A stretch of 64,000 bases of DNA, taken from NCBI GenBank assembly GCA_025094145.1, contig JALLLS010000025.1:363269-427268 (forward strand). Direction: 5' to 3'. A program made the position numbers and the translations under genes. Positions 12,799 through 25,300 of this stretch are shown here, piece by piece. The DNA is from Spinellus fusiger. Taxonomy: Eukaryota > Mucoromycota > Mucoromycetes > Mucorales > Phycomycetaceae. Under the pieces are notes generated by a model that did no database searches, was not told the origin of the DNA, and saw only the letters and a list, made by a program, of their open reading frames with translations. Position 1 is the stretch's first letter, and each line of letters opens with the position of its first letter.

Positions 12799-14464
12799 AA
12801 CAAAAAATAGAGAAATTAAATGAAAGGAACAAAAAAAAAAGATGTTGATTGTTTTATGTTTTATTTCATCATATCTATAAATGGAATAGTAATGATTATT
12901 TTAATACTGTTAGCAATTGCATGCATTCACAGGAATGTGTAATTCTACTTTAATTGAATTTTCTCCTTTTCTTTCTCTCTCTATCTTGACAAGATAAGAA
13001 GACACAGCTCGGAGTAGATAATTCCTTACGTATTAATAAATATAAAGTATTTTAGTGCTTATTTACACACACAAACACAAACACACCCACAAACACAAAC
13101 ACAAACACACCCACAAACACACTCACAAACCTCAAGAATGATGACAGATCAAAATGAGTAGAATACTAAATAAAATATAAAGTATTAAAACTTTTATTTG
13201 TAAATATATAAATATACACAGATTACTGTTAAGATCTATTTGGAGAGTAGGATCCTTTTTCCATAATATTTACAGAATTCTGTCTAGTGTATACAGTTCC
13301 ATGTCTGAATACATAAACTTCTAGTAAATATGAAAATAAATAACCAAATATATTTAGAACTGGTTAATTAATTGAAAAAAATATAAGAGGTTTATACAAG
13401 TGAATCGATTTATTTACAAGAATAGCAAGAATAAATACCAACAACAAATGTATCTTGTCTAAATAGCCTTACCACTTAGTGAAAAAACAAAGGATGGAGT
13501 AGTGTTTCCAAATCAAAGGATATTATAAAGTATGTGTTGACATATTCAAATATCAGCTCTAACGAGTTAATTCTTTTTTAAGCATAATATATTAAAATAA
13601 ATGAATAAAATGATGTTCTATTCATTACTTTATTTTTTATTTTTAATAATAATAAAAAACACACTATTTTGTTTCTTTTTAACCTTATATTAGGCTTGGC
13701 AGATTGACAAAATACTATTATTTTTTAAGTCTAGCCTAATTCAATCAATTGGTTAACAATAATGTAAGCATAGATTATAGAGTAAATGGCTACATCCTTT
13801 GCGATACTTATTAACGAGCAATACATATAGAGTATATTAAATACACCCACAGCTACAATGATAGATATTTTGAATTGGTTATAGGAAAATAATAATATAA
13901 ACAAACAAACTAAAAGAATTAGAATGATAGAGACAGTAAAAAGTTGAAATAAAAAAGATGGTAAAAACAATAGTAACTATAAGAGTCAGCGAGTCTTGTT
14001 ATAATCAAGAGAGTGAATATAAAAAAATAAAAAGATTTAAAAGAAGTTTTATCATGGTTAGTATTTAAAAGTTTGAATACCTAACAGAAAAAGGTTACTG
14101 CTTGAACATAACAAGAACAACTTTATCATAAGAAAGTATATTTTATTATAGTTATCATATGAAACATACTATAAAGAACATCCATAGTATCTATAAATGA
14201 TAATGATGATCATAACCACTCATTAGAAATATTAATATTCTTGTCGACTCAAATGTAGTTTTTATATACTCTACTTTTGTTCACAATGCTAATACACGTT
14301 CATCATAGAATTAAAGATTTATGAGATCAGGTATAATTAGTGTAAACACCATCCTACTTGTTCTCTATAGTTTATTTAATTACTATGACTTTCTTTAATA
14401 TGAGTGGACATTTTTTCTATCTTGATATCTTTGGCATTGAAGAATAAAGACGGCAGAGTTCTTA
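12799..14464. other. Gene-poor spacer upstream of the myosin gene
   Basis: AT-rich DNA without recognisable genes. The first few hundred bases upstream of 12798 presumably contain the myosin promoter; CT-rich sequence (12960-12990) is the only feature there. An open frame at 13731-13970 (-) translates to hydrophobic low-complexity residues and is not supported. Confidence 0.5.
13064..13136. repeat. CA-rich tandem repeat (ACACAAACACACCC units)
   Basis: Alternating CACAAA and CACACCCA units over about 70 bases in the myosin upstream region. Confidence 0.85.
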
Positions 14465-15823
14465 AAATGACCCGACAAAAGTAACCACTATTTTTCAAAT
14501 GTAGATTTCCATTTTTATATTCATACTTTTCTTAAGTGTTATAACTTTATGAATCCTCAGATAGAGACATAGAACTCTCAATAGATGCATAGAATAGTGT
14601 TTATAATACAAAACAGTGGGTTTCATTGTAAGGTTGCTTAGTAACCACTGTATTTACTGTTGACATCTATCATTGCCTGTCATCTCCGCCCCATGCTTGC
14701 AATGAGGGTGTCCATTGCCTTTGCTATTTTGCCCCACTCCAGCATCAGAGTAGACTCCTACTTTTCCTTGGAAAAATAAACTATCCTGTCCTTCCTGAAG
14801 AAGCTCTTGAGGTGGGCCCATAGATGCTCAATTGGATTGAGGTCGGGACTTTGCAAGGGCCAGTAAGGAATGGTTTCCACACCATTTGCTGCCTTCCATT
14901 CACAATTTGTCTTGCTCGTATGAGGTCTAGCATTGTCCTGTAGGTGATAGCTGACCCCAGGGTTGATGAGAGAGATGATTGAGTTCATGGCAGTAGGCTT
15001 CTCCCAAGACATCAATGTACTTGGCGGAATTTATCCTATCCTCTACTACGACTCATCTTCCAACATCCCCTACAATGAAACAGCTTATATCATCACTCCA
15101 CCACTTCCAGACTTTCTTGTTTCCATAAAATTCTTGGGATCAAAGGCTGTTTCATACTGACTAATGAATTTTGTGCTCCTGTCGTAGCTCATTAGCTCGA
15201 ATCTGGACTCATCTAACCAGACGACCTCTTGCCATTGTTCATAGGTCTAGTTAATATGTTCTTGAGTCCACTAGAATCAGGAATCTATGTTCTTCTTTGT
15301 ATAAAAAAAAGAGGCTCGAATACCAGAATCATTGAATGAAGGCTCATTTCATCAAGGAGGTTCTTCAAAATATTTTCTGATACCTTGATGGTCATGTCTG
15401 TCTTGATAGCCTTCTTTTTCTATCTGAGAGTTGCTTATTATTGTTCTTCTCAATCATTGAAAGACCTTGTCATCCAGATTTCTCTTACAGTCACTCTTGG
15501 GAGAAGGCACCACTAAGCCTGTTGCCTTGTAGTGCTTTATTATGTCTCTCACAGTAAAATCAGGCACGTTGGACATACGAGATGTCTCGGCTTGGGCGGT
15601 GTTCAGGTTCAGCACCTCATGCAAGATAGCTGTACGAGTCTCGAGGCTGGTCTATTTCCCATACATCTCGGGGGTCTTGGTAAAGATGTTCATGGTGTTG
15701 GATGAGCTAGACATTGTAAGAAAAAAAGTGTTATGACATAAAGAAATAGTGGATGCTATTTATTTTTTGTATAAAAATAGCCCAGGATTTGAAAAAATCA
15801 TAGTTATTTCTGTCGGGTCACTT
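14465..15823 (-). mobile_element. Dead Tc1/mariner-type transposon, copy A
   Basis: About 1.36 kb bounded by inverted repeats. The left end (AAATGACCCGACAAAAGTAA) matches the reverse complement of the right end (AAGTGACCCGACAGAAATAA), and similarity continues for about 40 bases. The element is flanked by TA (14463-14464 and 15824-15825), the expected target duplication of this superfamily. It carries a minus-strand transposase relic. The same family recurs at 39893-41247 in the opposite orientation and with almost identical length. Confidence 0.88.
14638..15714 (-). pseudogene. Tc1-like transposase relic in copy A
   Basis: Minus-strand frame starting ATGTCTAGCTCATCC at 15714 and ending at TAA 14638-14640. 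The N-terminal part still reads as a paired-type DNA-binding region (SRMSNVPDFTVRDI, TGLVVPSPKS). The catalytic half gives QDNARPHTSKTNCEW and SPDLNPIEHLWAHLK, the second D and the E of a DDE triad. The frame is interrupted by several stops: an in-frame TAG about 20 codons in (context GGGAAATAGAC), a TGA after the DNA-binding domain, and frameshifts across 15050-15500. Inactive; included because the catalytic motifs are unambiguous. Confidence 0.85.
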
Positions 15824-18800
15824 TAGGTTCTTAAAGAGCCATAAATGATTTCATAAATGAAAGACATTAGGTATAGAGTAGTGTAAAAATAAACGACAGG
15901 AATCATGAATATAGGCTTATTCACTAGAATGACAGTATAAAGTTAGACTGCTACATTGGAGAGTTCCCTCCTGCATAAATTTTCTTATATAATGTAAACA
16001 ATAACCATCAACACCTCATATTGGTGTAAAAAATGACACGAGGTATTATTAACAGCAGAAAATAACCATTTCTTTTGATATATTTTTTTTGGATGATTCT
16101 CATATATTTGTCAAATGTGATGGATACTTTCTCAATGATTACAATAGCAACGTATGAACATCATCAAAAATAATTCTAATAACGATAGATATAGATTCAT
16201 TATAAAAATGTAATATCTGTACATCTTAAGTAATTCAGGAAGAAATAACATAACATACTATAATGAGATAAAGTATCTTATTTTAGCCTTTGTTAAAGCT
16301 ACTTGTATAATTTATCTTTTGCGTATGTATTATACTTAATAATAACAAATATTTCAAGTGAAACAATGCTAAATAAGAAGGATCCTAATTATTATAAGTT
16401 AAAGAAGTCTGAATTAAACACTCATTTTTTTAAGTCTATGACATGTGTAGATTATCATCCTACAGTTCACTTTACAAATACAATCCTAATAATTTTCAAA
16501 TAAGAAAAGAGAACTTTTGTTTTATCTATCTGGCATTATCAAAAAGGTGAATTTGAAAATCTCAGGCCGAACATTCAAGATGTTCGATGCTAGTAAGAAA
16601 ATAGAGATAGCTAAACATGTAATCTATATCATACAATTAAGGTAACAGACATTTAGTTAAAGGATTAACATTTCAGTACTAATACAATAATGATCTTCCT
16701 ATAGAACAATGAAAAGCATTATAGTTATAGTTACATACAGTGTTATTCGGAGCTGACAAAAGATGACATGTATGCCACCATAGATTATCACAAGCTAAAA
16801 TAATTTGTAATTGTAATCTAAAAACTAACAATAAGTTTAAAGCTAGAGGGTATAAATTTATACTGTGGACAGCCTATAAAAAGAGCATGATGTTCATACT
16901 ATAGAAGTTTTTTTTTTCGAGTTTCTTAAATGTTACTCATTGGAATAATTCAGTGGCTGAGCGAGATACAAAGCACCAAGTTCTGTGTCTCATAGAAGGT
17001 GCTTGAGTGTATACACCAAGGTGAGGGGCATGGGAAAGACATGGTGAGAAGCAACAACAATTATTTCTGTACAGCTATAAACTAAGAAAGTAGCCTGGAT
17101 TTATTATTATTATTATTATTATAATGATAATGATAATGATAATGATAATGATAATAGAATAAACTGCACTATTTTACACGAGTTCCTTTCTTTTTATCAG
17201 TTTTGATGATAAAAAAAGGTTTTATGCTTAGTATGTTTTCTCATTGATAAAATGACAAGAATTCTAATTGATTGTTTTCAGAATCGTTGGTAATACATCT
17301 ATTCAGTATTGGAGGATCACTATTCATTACGTATCACAAATGCATATTGTTTTATTTATTTATTATTATTCTGAAGAAAGTTTAGCTCTTTTTGTACAAA
17401 TATGGAGTTCGTGTAAGAGTATAGATATGCCAAAATAAAACAAAATATCTTTTATAACATCACTAAATCCAATTTAATAATGAATCTCCTGAATAGTTAA
17501 CATATACTTTCTATATTAAATAGAAGATGGTGTTGTCTATTGTAGCTCTTGGTACAGAAGTCGAGTTTGACTGTAGATTAGACAAAGTCATTTTCTTATA
17601 GATATGGTATTTAGTAATGTTCTCAGATGAAAATGATGAATATGTAAATAAGCCTTGTTTAGCTATATGATAATCCTTGGAGATCACATTGCTAGTGACA
17701 GGAGACACAAAAAAAGACTAAGAATACAATTGTGGTTAATAGAAAGACAGCCTATTGTACACCTTTTTTGTTTTGTTTTCGTCAACTCTAATTTTCACCA
17801 TCCAAAGAATATACGCAATGTAATAGAAGGGTCTGAATACATAAACTGTGTCACTTGAGTGTTGTTAAGCTTATTAATTTGTCTAGGCCTTGTATTTTAT
17901 GTCTAGGATATAAATTCGTTTGATTATAACTGATTAAGATTGTTTGTAATTGAGTAAAGAGATTCAGTATTACAATGGCTCAAAGATCGGATATGTATAT
18001 GTACTTCTTACAAGAGTTGAGTGTTGCTGTGAAGGTGGCATAGAAAGTAATGCATGAATGCTATAAATCACAAGCCACTTTATTGGTTCTTCATGTATCC
18101 TAATATTCTCTATTCCTTATATATTCTGCGTAATCATGCATTGTACCCTTTTGTTCTTGTTGTACACTTTATAATCTCTTTTTCTTTCTTTCTTATGGTG
18201 ACTGACTTTAGTTTGGTTAAAATTACTTAAACAGAGGTCTGTGTTGTCCTATATTTATTCAATATAAGCAGCTTTGTTCTTCCTAAAATCTTAATACTTT
18301 ATAGCACTGTGTCTTGTTCTCCATTAGCTTTTCAAGTGTTAATTAATTAATTTTATAATCCCCTACTTCTTTAAACATTTATTATGTAGGTGATAACTTA
18401 TGATGATGATAAGTAGTTCCAGACTGTGACTAGAGAGTAAACATTTCCTATCATTTAGCTTTATACTTCTCAATACGTATAGTACTATATACTAATAATT
18501 GAGAAACAACCTTTACCATGTTCTTATAACTGTATCTTGTTTATTTTTACATTGATTTTATTACTATCCATGATTTATTAGTCTTTTCTGGTAGTCCCTA
18601 TGCTTATTCAAGTGAGGATCACCCCTTTTATCATGTGCTTTCATCAAGTAGCCTTTTTCTTTTTTCTTTTTCTTTCAAAATACACAGGTTTTATTAAATT
18701 GCTATCAGATCAATTTATAGGCTTTTATCTTGATAACAGACAATCTACTGATTTAATCAAGTCATAGGATGAAACGCACAGAATAGCATGTATATCATCT

Positions 18801-19412
18801 TAATTTTAAAATGTTAATACATCACTACTTATAGAGCAAGACCTACATTTTAAATATAAATGTAAGGCTAACTTTTTGTACTTGGACTGGAGAATAAAGT
18901 AGCTATTCCCCCCTACATCTCCAGACAAGCGAGTCTCTTGTTTCTCGATAGTAATGTTACAAATAACATCCATGGTGTGGTTAAAGTTTTTATGTCATTG
19001 GACCTATGCCTCAAATTTCAAGTGATTCGTTTATTGATTTACTATTATTTAGTATCATGAGTGATGCAGGAACAAAGATAAAAGAGTGTCAATGATAGAG
19101 ACTCGTCTATACACAACCACCATTCATTATACTATTAAAAACAGGTATTCAGTTTTTTTTTTAAAAAAAAAAGACAGCAAAATGTGATAGTAAGAGTAGT
19201 AACATACTGGCCAAGTAATCTACTTGGATAGGAAGGCATATAAATATCATCCTATTGGATCAATAGAAAAAAAACAAAGCAAAACAGCGGCAGAGGTAAC
19301 AACAGAGAAGGTTTTGTAAATGTATTTTTCTTTACCATTGAGTATTGACCAAAGGCAATACATGATGTATGTATAAATGTATGTATATGTGTATGTGTAT
19401 GTATATGCTGCA
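15824..19412. other. AT-rich desert downstream of the kinase gene
   Basis: About 3.6 kb with no supported gene. Short open frames (16303-16503, 17511-17708, 17655-17858) lack motifs and neighbouring exons. There is a short trinucleotide/hexanucleotide repeat at 17101-17157 and a T10A10-type symmetric tract at about 19150-19172. Probably old transposon sequence too decayed to classify by eye. Confidence 0.5.
17101..17157. repeat. (TTA)n then (ATAATG)n microsatellite
   Basis: TTATTATTATTATTATTATT switches to AATGATAATGATAATGATAA over 57 bases. Confidence 0.9.
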
Positions 19413-21724
19413 TCACCTTCCGCTAATAGTATAGGCCATAGGCTTGGGTTTGGTAATAGACATGGGGGTATCTGATGGTATTCTTGGGGTCTTGGAAGTA
19501 CGGCGTGTTGCTGCTGGAATGGGTGGTAGTGCACATTCATGCACCCATGTTGGGGCAACGTTTGCAGTAGCAACTGGCACAGAGAAAGAAGGTAAAGCAC
19601 TTGGCTTATATTTTCTATAAGTATTAAGAATAGGTGAGGACGTGGGTGGAGTAGATGGAGCCATTAAAGGGAGAAGACTTGTTTCAGGTGAAGGGGTCTG
19701 ATAACTTGTCTCTGATGATCGACGTCGAAGAGACTGAAGGCTGGGTAGCATTGCATCTTTACCCATAGTGGCTGCCAGACTATTGTTATCGTCAGTATCA
19801 TTATTATTGTTGATAGTATGCATATTTCTACGTATACTATAAACAGACAAATACAGAGATGAGTGACTTGTGATAAGAAAAGATATAAGATATACATACC
19901 TTGCAGTGGATCCCATATTCAATATGGGTGGAGGGCGCGAAGGGGGAGGAACACCACCCGATTGAATAATATAGTTATCGCGTGCCTGGACAGCATCCAA
20001 AAGATTGGAGCCATCGGAGGGTGTGTGTGAGAGAATACCTGAAGGGGGTCTCCACTCTGTATTTTTATCTTTTCCTCCTCCTGCTCGTGCCATACGGGCC
20101 AACTCTTCCAGTTTTAAGATATCACCTGAAGACAGAGGAGTAGCCGGCTTTTGATTAAGATACTCCAGTACACTCGCCTTATAAGTCCCTGCGACTTTAC
20201 GTGTGCTGATATGAATCCCCGGCTTCTCCCCACTTGTCTTGCTCATCTTCTGTGCCAATCTTTTTCTATCTAGTTCCTCTTTCCGTCGTTCATTCTCAAG
20301 AGGTCGAGTGATATCATAAACAATAAACTTTTCTTCCATCATCTTCTCTTCGGGGCTTGTTTCGTTGCTAGCTGTCTCCATTTGACTGGTGGAATTAGAA
20401 GCAGGAGTAGAATCTTGGTTACGCTTTTTACATGTCTTTCGCACTTTAAGAGGATATTCTTCCATTAATATTTCTTCTAGTTCGTGTGTTGGATCAAAAT
20501 TGGCACGTTTACTCTAGCACCATGACAATAGGTTAGTTTCTTACTTTATCTATATGTAAAATAGACAGGAAAGATATTTACATCAGGTATAAAGGGTGGT
20601 GTTGCTTCTTTCTTTTCAATTTTTTCCCAGTCCATTCCATCAAACCAAGGATGAGCCAACAACCGTGCATATCCCTTTTCACCTACACCCAATCGTGAGG
20701 TAACGTCTCGTGTCAAGAGCCCTTTAATGAACTCAATGGCTTGTGGTGATATATGATGTTGTTCAGCAATGACCAATGGATCATGTAAAATGGCTCGGTG
20801 AAGTGCTTCATTTGACTTTCCATTGAAAGGTCGCTATTTTTTTTTAAAATAATAATAATAATAATACATACACAATGATCAATAAATCAATGTCTGAAAT
20901 ATCAAATCAATAGTTATGATTATCACTCACTTTGCCAAATAAGAGCTCGTAGCACATCACACCAAGCGACCACCAATCCACAGAAGATAGATAGCCCTTT
21001 TTCTGCAATACCTCGGGAGCCATATAAGCCATAGAACCAGCAATCGATGTCAATGGCTTTGAATCTGTGTACTGAACTGCAATGTTAAAATCCGTCAGGT
21101 AGGTGTGTCCACATTCATCCAGCAATACATTGTCGGGCTTGATATCTCTGCTCCATGTCAGAATAAGTCTATTCTCAATCACTAGATCAATTTACCTGTG
21201 AATGATATTTTTACTGTGAAGATAATGAAGACCTAATGCTACTTCTGCAGCATAGAACCGTACACGTTCTTCTTTCATGACTCCAAATTTTTCAAGATGA
21301 AAACGAAGATCACCACCCAACATAAGGTCGAGTACCATGAACATATTTTTATCATCTTGAAATGCATAGCATAAATTTACAACGACATTGGATGTGATTT
21401 GCTCTAATAAATGCCGTTCAGAAATAATGTTTTCGACTGCTTTCATTTGGATACATTTTGCTTTGTTGATGTATTTTAATGCGTAGAGCTGTTTGGTGCG
21501 TCTATGCTGAACCACTCGTACTTTTCCAAAGGCACCTTTTCCAACAGAGCGTAGAAGAACAAAATGTGATAAATTGACTAGAGATAAATAAAATAATAAT
21601 AATAATAATAAAAACAGTAAGCTATCTGTGTTCTTAAAATGAACAGTGAACATAGCAACAAATAAATAGAACCACCTTCACTATCAAGATCGATCGTCTG
21701 TTCACTACAGCATATGGCTCCCAT
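19413..21724 (-). CDS. STK32/YANK-like AGC protein kinase with a long C-terminal extension
   Basis: Six exons in transcript order: 21724-21676, 21577-21196, 21147-20931, 20833-20582, 20513-19900, 19836-19413; about 645 residues. The N-terminus MGAICCS looks like a myristoylation site (Gly2) beside two cysteines that could be palmitoylated, suggesting membrane attachment. Kinase domain about 24-290: Gly-loop [16 protein letters not shown] lysine, HRDIKPDN (about 143), then DFN in place of DFG (about 163), the hallmark of the STK32/YANK family, and MAPEVL with no RD-type activation-loop insertion. The C-lobe ends [13 protein letters not shown] with a PPFIPD AGC-tail start. Residues from about 300 are Ser/Pro-rich and probably disordered. 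Biological role in fungi is not established here; membrane-associated signalling is an inference. The 63-nt intron 19837-19899 is a multiple of three without a stop, so a retained-intron isoform is possible. Confidence 0.88.
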
Positions 21725-22155
21725 AATTATTACAGTAGTTTATAGTTGTGTTGTGTATCGACTGATGGAGTATCAGAGTAAATTGTATCTACAAAAAGAA
21801 GAAGAGAATCAAAGAGTAGATAGTATCTCTTTCTGCAGATAGGCAATGAATAGATTGGCAGGTGGATTGAAATAGAGTGAGATTCAATATAAATTAGACA
21901 ACATGAAAATATTAAGAATTAGTATTGGAGAAGGAATAGAACAAAAAGGCAGAAATAAAAATAAATAAAAATGAAAAGGAAAATTGACATAAAAATAAGG
22001 AAACATATTTTTGAATGGTGGTACTACGGACATTCAAAAAGAAAGAAGAAAGATAGATATTACCAATAGCTATTGAATTACCTGTTTTATCCAGAGGGAC
22101 CCTTTTCTTTTCTTTACTTGTATTTTCCCCATCTTATTTAGTATAGAATGACAAA

Positions 22156-22191
22156 CTAAAGTATCTAAAGTATCTAAAGTATCTAAAGTAT
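22156..22191. repeat. Four-copy CTAAAGTAT tandem repeat
   Basis: Four adjacent copies of the 9-mer about 430 bases upstream of the kinase start. Confidence 0.9.
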
Positions 22192-24224
22192 CGCATCCTA
22201 CAACTGTTGAATTTCTCTAAAAAAAGACCTCCAAGTTAAATCAAAACAAAACAAAACAAACCTTTTTCATTTCTAGCTTCTCACCTGTATATTCTAGCTT
22301 CCAACCTCGTTTCTACTCAATGTTCTCTACAGTCTCCATATGAAAAGAAAAGAAAAGGAAAGAGAGAAAGCGGCGCAATGTTCTCTTTGATTAGAACAAT
22401 CGTGTCATTGGAGCTGATATAGTGAGTTTAAGTTAAAGAAGTAGTGTATTCTCAGTTGGAAAAGTGATGATGGACTGACCTTTAAAAGAGTAATAGATGA
22501 AATAAAACACAGGCAAACTGAATCTCTGGTGAGAAATAGTAAACTCAGATAAGAGTGGAAATCATCAAGCAATGAGCTTATGGCATGAGTACTTGTAACC
22601 AATGACATTCTGTTTGATGGGAGATGTAAATGTAAAATAAAGGACAGTTCTATCTATAGATAATTGGATAGATGATTCCGGCTCTATCATGATTTCTCAC
22701 TTGGTACTGGGTCTTGTCTGTGTTTCTTACTTTATGCACATGTAAAGAATATAACATACCCTCCATGCAATTCGAAAGAACCCAATGCACAAGGACAAGG
22801 CATTCTTGGTCAGTCAGTTTGTCATCAGTAAACTGTCTTTTTGAATGGGATGAGTCTGGTCTTTCTAAAAGAGTATCTAGCTATAACCCTATCTCTAATG
22901 TTAATTTGTTCTGTACCTCTTCTTTTTAGGGAGAAAGGCTATAAACTATGCTTTTGTAAGATATGCATTAGAGTATAAAGCTTCCGTGTGAAATCTGTCA
23001 AATGAAAATCATGGAGTGATATTTAAAAGTAGGATTGAGCAAAAGAGAGTTGCTTAGCGTATAGGTTTCAGCAAGGAGAATAAGAAAATTAATGCTATTT
23101 CTTCTTTAAAGAGTCAGTCAATCATTATGGAAAGAGAAATAATATTTATTTTAGATGCAGATGACTCAATATCTTTGATTTCTCAGGAGGTCTTGGCCTG
23201 CATTATCCTTGTTTGCATCAATAATAATAATAATAATAATAAGCAAATAGTTAAATGCTAATATTTGTTAGTGGATAAAACTCGATGAAGGCTTCTACAT
23301 GGCTGTTTTCAATGACTGCTCTTTGACACGATGAAGATGTGTAGATCAATTCAGTATATAAGAATCATTTCTAAAAAGGACTGTTAAAATCATTCTTGCT
23401 ATCTATGCACTTCATTGAATATAGCATTAAACTATTGCCATCTTGCTTTTATTGGTTTTATTAGCTCTATTAGTCTTATTAGCTCTATTCTACAGCCATG
23501 ACCATAACACTTAAAAAATATATCTTTTCCTCTCATTCATGTCCGGTTTGAAACATGAACAAAGGCCAATGACAGTTGATAACTAACACAAGTCAGGCAG
23601 ATTTTAGTACATAATTTGCCATTTTCTCTTTGTCTGCTGAGCCAATGTAGGCCCTAATAATCCTGGTAGAACACCAGAACCTATTTTTATACTTTGCTTA
23701 ATAAATGCGACTTAATTTATTAAGAGGTTACAAAAAATAACCTTTTTTTTACACAGCAGAATAGAAACTAATCCAGTTCATAATGTATGTGCTCATTATT
23801 TTCTGATAAAATATCAATATTTCTATAAACATAAGAAAAGGTAACGTTGGTCAATCATAAAGAAAGAGATATGAAAACTATATCCAATGATTTGAGTTGA
23901 ATAAAAACTGCTACATAATAGTTAGAAAAGAAAGCCTGCTTATTAATATTAGTGTATGAAAGTATCAAATCAGATCGAAATGATTACTATTAAGTAGTTC
24001 ACATAAAATATTAGACAATAGTGAGGTGTAGAAATACTTTTTTGTTTATTCAAAGCAACCCAAATCAAATATCTTTATTCTTGCCCTTGTGTAGGTAGGC
24101 TTAGACTGTCGTTCATACTATTAGGAGGATATACTCCGTCTCTTACCATTAGAACGCCAAATATTATCCGTTTAGCTTTCAAGACTTTACACTTAAACAA
24201 AGCAGAACATCTTGTGATGAATTA

Positions 24225-24257
24225 ATAAAATAAAATAAAATAAAATAAAATAAAATA
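24225..24257. repeat. (AAAAT)n tandem repeat
   Basis: Six to seven AAAAT units in AT-rich spacer DNA. Confidence 0.85.
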
Positions 24258-24764
24258 GAATCAACAAAAGGTCAAGCCATCATGAAGCTAATTTTCTATT
24301 TTGCATTTCATTTTGAACAGTTGGTATTGATTGCCTTTTATGTATGTGTTTTTAATGAAAAGAATAATTTTCTTGTTTTATGAATAACGTAACATTAAGA
24401 AACATAAATTAGTGTAGTAAAGTACAAGCTTTAAATTGACCTGATCATTACCACTGTTATTAATAATAATGAATCATTTGGTAAAAGATGAGTAGCAGCA
24501 GTTGAGAAGAATACTTTATTCATTCTAGAGTTTATCTTTTTCATTTTCAGACTTATCTCCTTTCTGTCATTCCATAAATAATGAGAAGAAAAGACATGAA
24601 GTGTAAATAAGGCAACTTATGTGTTATTACTTTGGGAGAAAAGGTTTTATTGACAAGGAGTCACCACTTGATAGCTACATTATGTATCTACGGCTGTCTA
24701 GTATCTTAAACTATAGGCCGACAGTGAAGGCGTCATTGACTTTTTTGTAACACTATTTTATTTA

Positions 24765-25300
24765 TGTATCAACACAGACACTATCTGTCTGTTACTGATA
24801 AAGCACGCTTTCTCTTTTCTCATCCTCTTTTCCAAATAAGCCCAAAAATGCTCAATTGGGTTCATTTCATTGATTGTATTGGCCAGTCAGGTAGAGTTAT
24901 TAGTGACAGACCTCTCCTTTTTCTCTCTTTGGATTATTCAACTGGTGTGACCTTTTGTAGTGTTTTTTTTCCAAGGCTTTGTCAACTTTAGGACATGACA
25001 GCAGAACTCGTAAAATAAAATAAAACGCAAGACCAATAAATCTAAGTAACTGGCGTACTCCTCGGAATTTAAACCCTACTCAATATACGAGCTCCTCATC
25101 TTTTATTGTGAAGTCACCCCAAACCATACCATGAACACTAAACTTTTTATTTATTTATTAATTAAACGCTACTCTGACAAGAGACATGGATTGTATTTTT
25201 GCAAGCATACACTTCATACTGCCCCTACCAGTCGTCTGGAACTGTGAATCACTAGACTCTACACAAAAAACACACCATCGATTGTGAGCTCATTTGATTA
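24765..25300 (-). pseudogene. Tc1-like transposase relic
   Basis: On the minus strand, 24810-24880 reads MNPIEHFWAYLEKRMRKEK, the conserved NPIEHLWAxLK motif carrying the catalytic Glu of Tc1/mariner transposases. Upstream in the same orientation near 25100-25130 is a VHGMVWGDF-like segment, the usual VMVWGCF region before the second catalytic Asp. Stops and frameshifts separate the two. No terminal repeats were recognised, so the element's limits are unknown and the coordinates mark only the recognisable part. Confidence 0.65.

Larger units (their letters stand above)
21725..24639. other. Intergenic spacer upstream of the kinase gene
   Basis: About 2.9 kb. The first kilobase may contain the kinase promoter. 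There is a 9-bp tandem repeat (CTAAAGTAT, four copies, 22156-22191), a (AATAAT)n tract at 23220-23240, and an imperfect palindrome CTTAATAAATGCGACTTAATTTATTAAG near 23699. No gene is supported; ORFs at 22405-22608 and 22714-22929 lack motifs. Confidence 0.5.

Noticed and set aside
16949..17030. tRNA-like start (TGGCTGAGCGAG) suggesting a Leu/Ser tRNA.
   Set aside because: No matching acceptor stem or T-arm GTTCGAATC-type box follows; no tRNA or rRNA gene was recognised anywhere in the window by eye.
19147..19172. Symmetric T10A10 tract (also at 58612 and 62221) as a shared regulatory element.
   Set aside because: The flanks of the three sites are unrelated; only the one at 62221 is explained, as the centre of a MITE.
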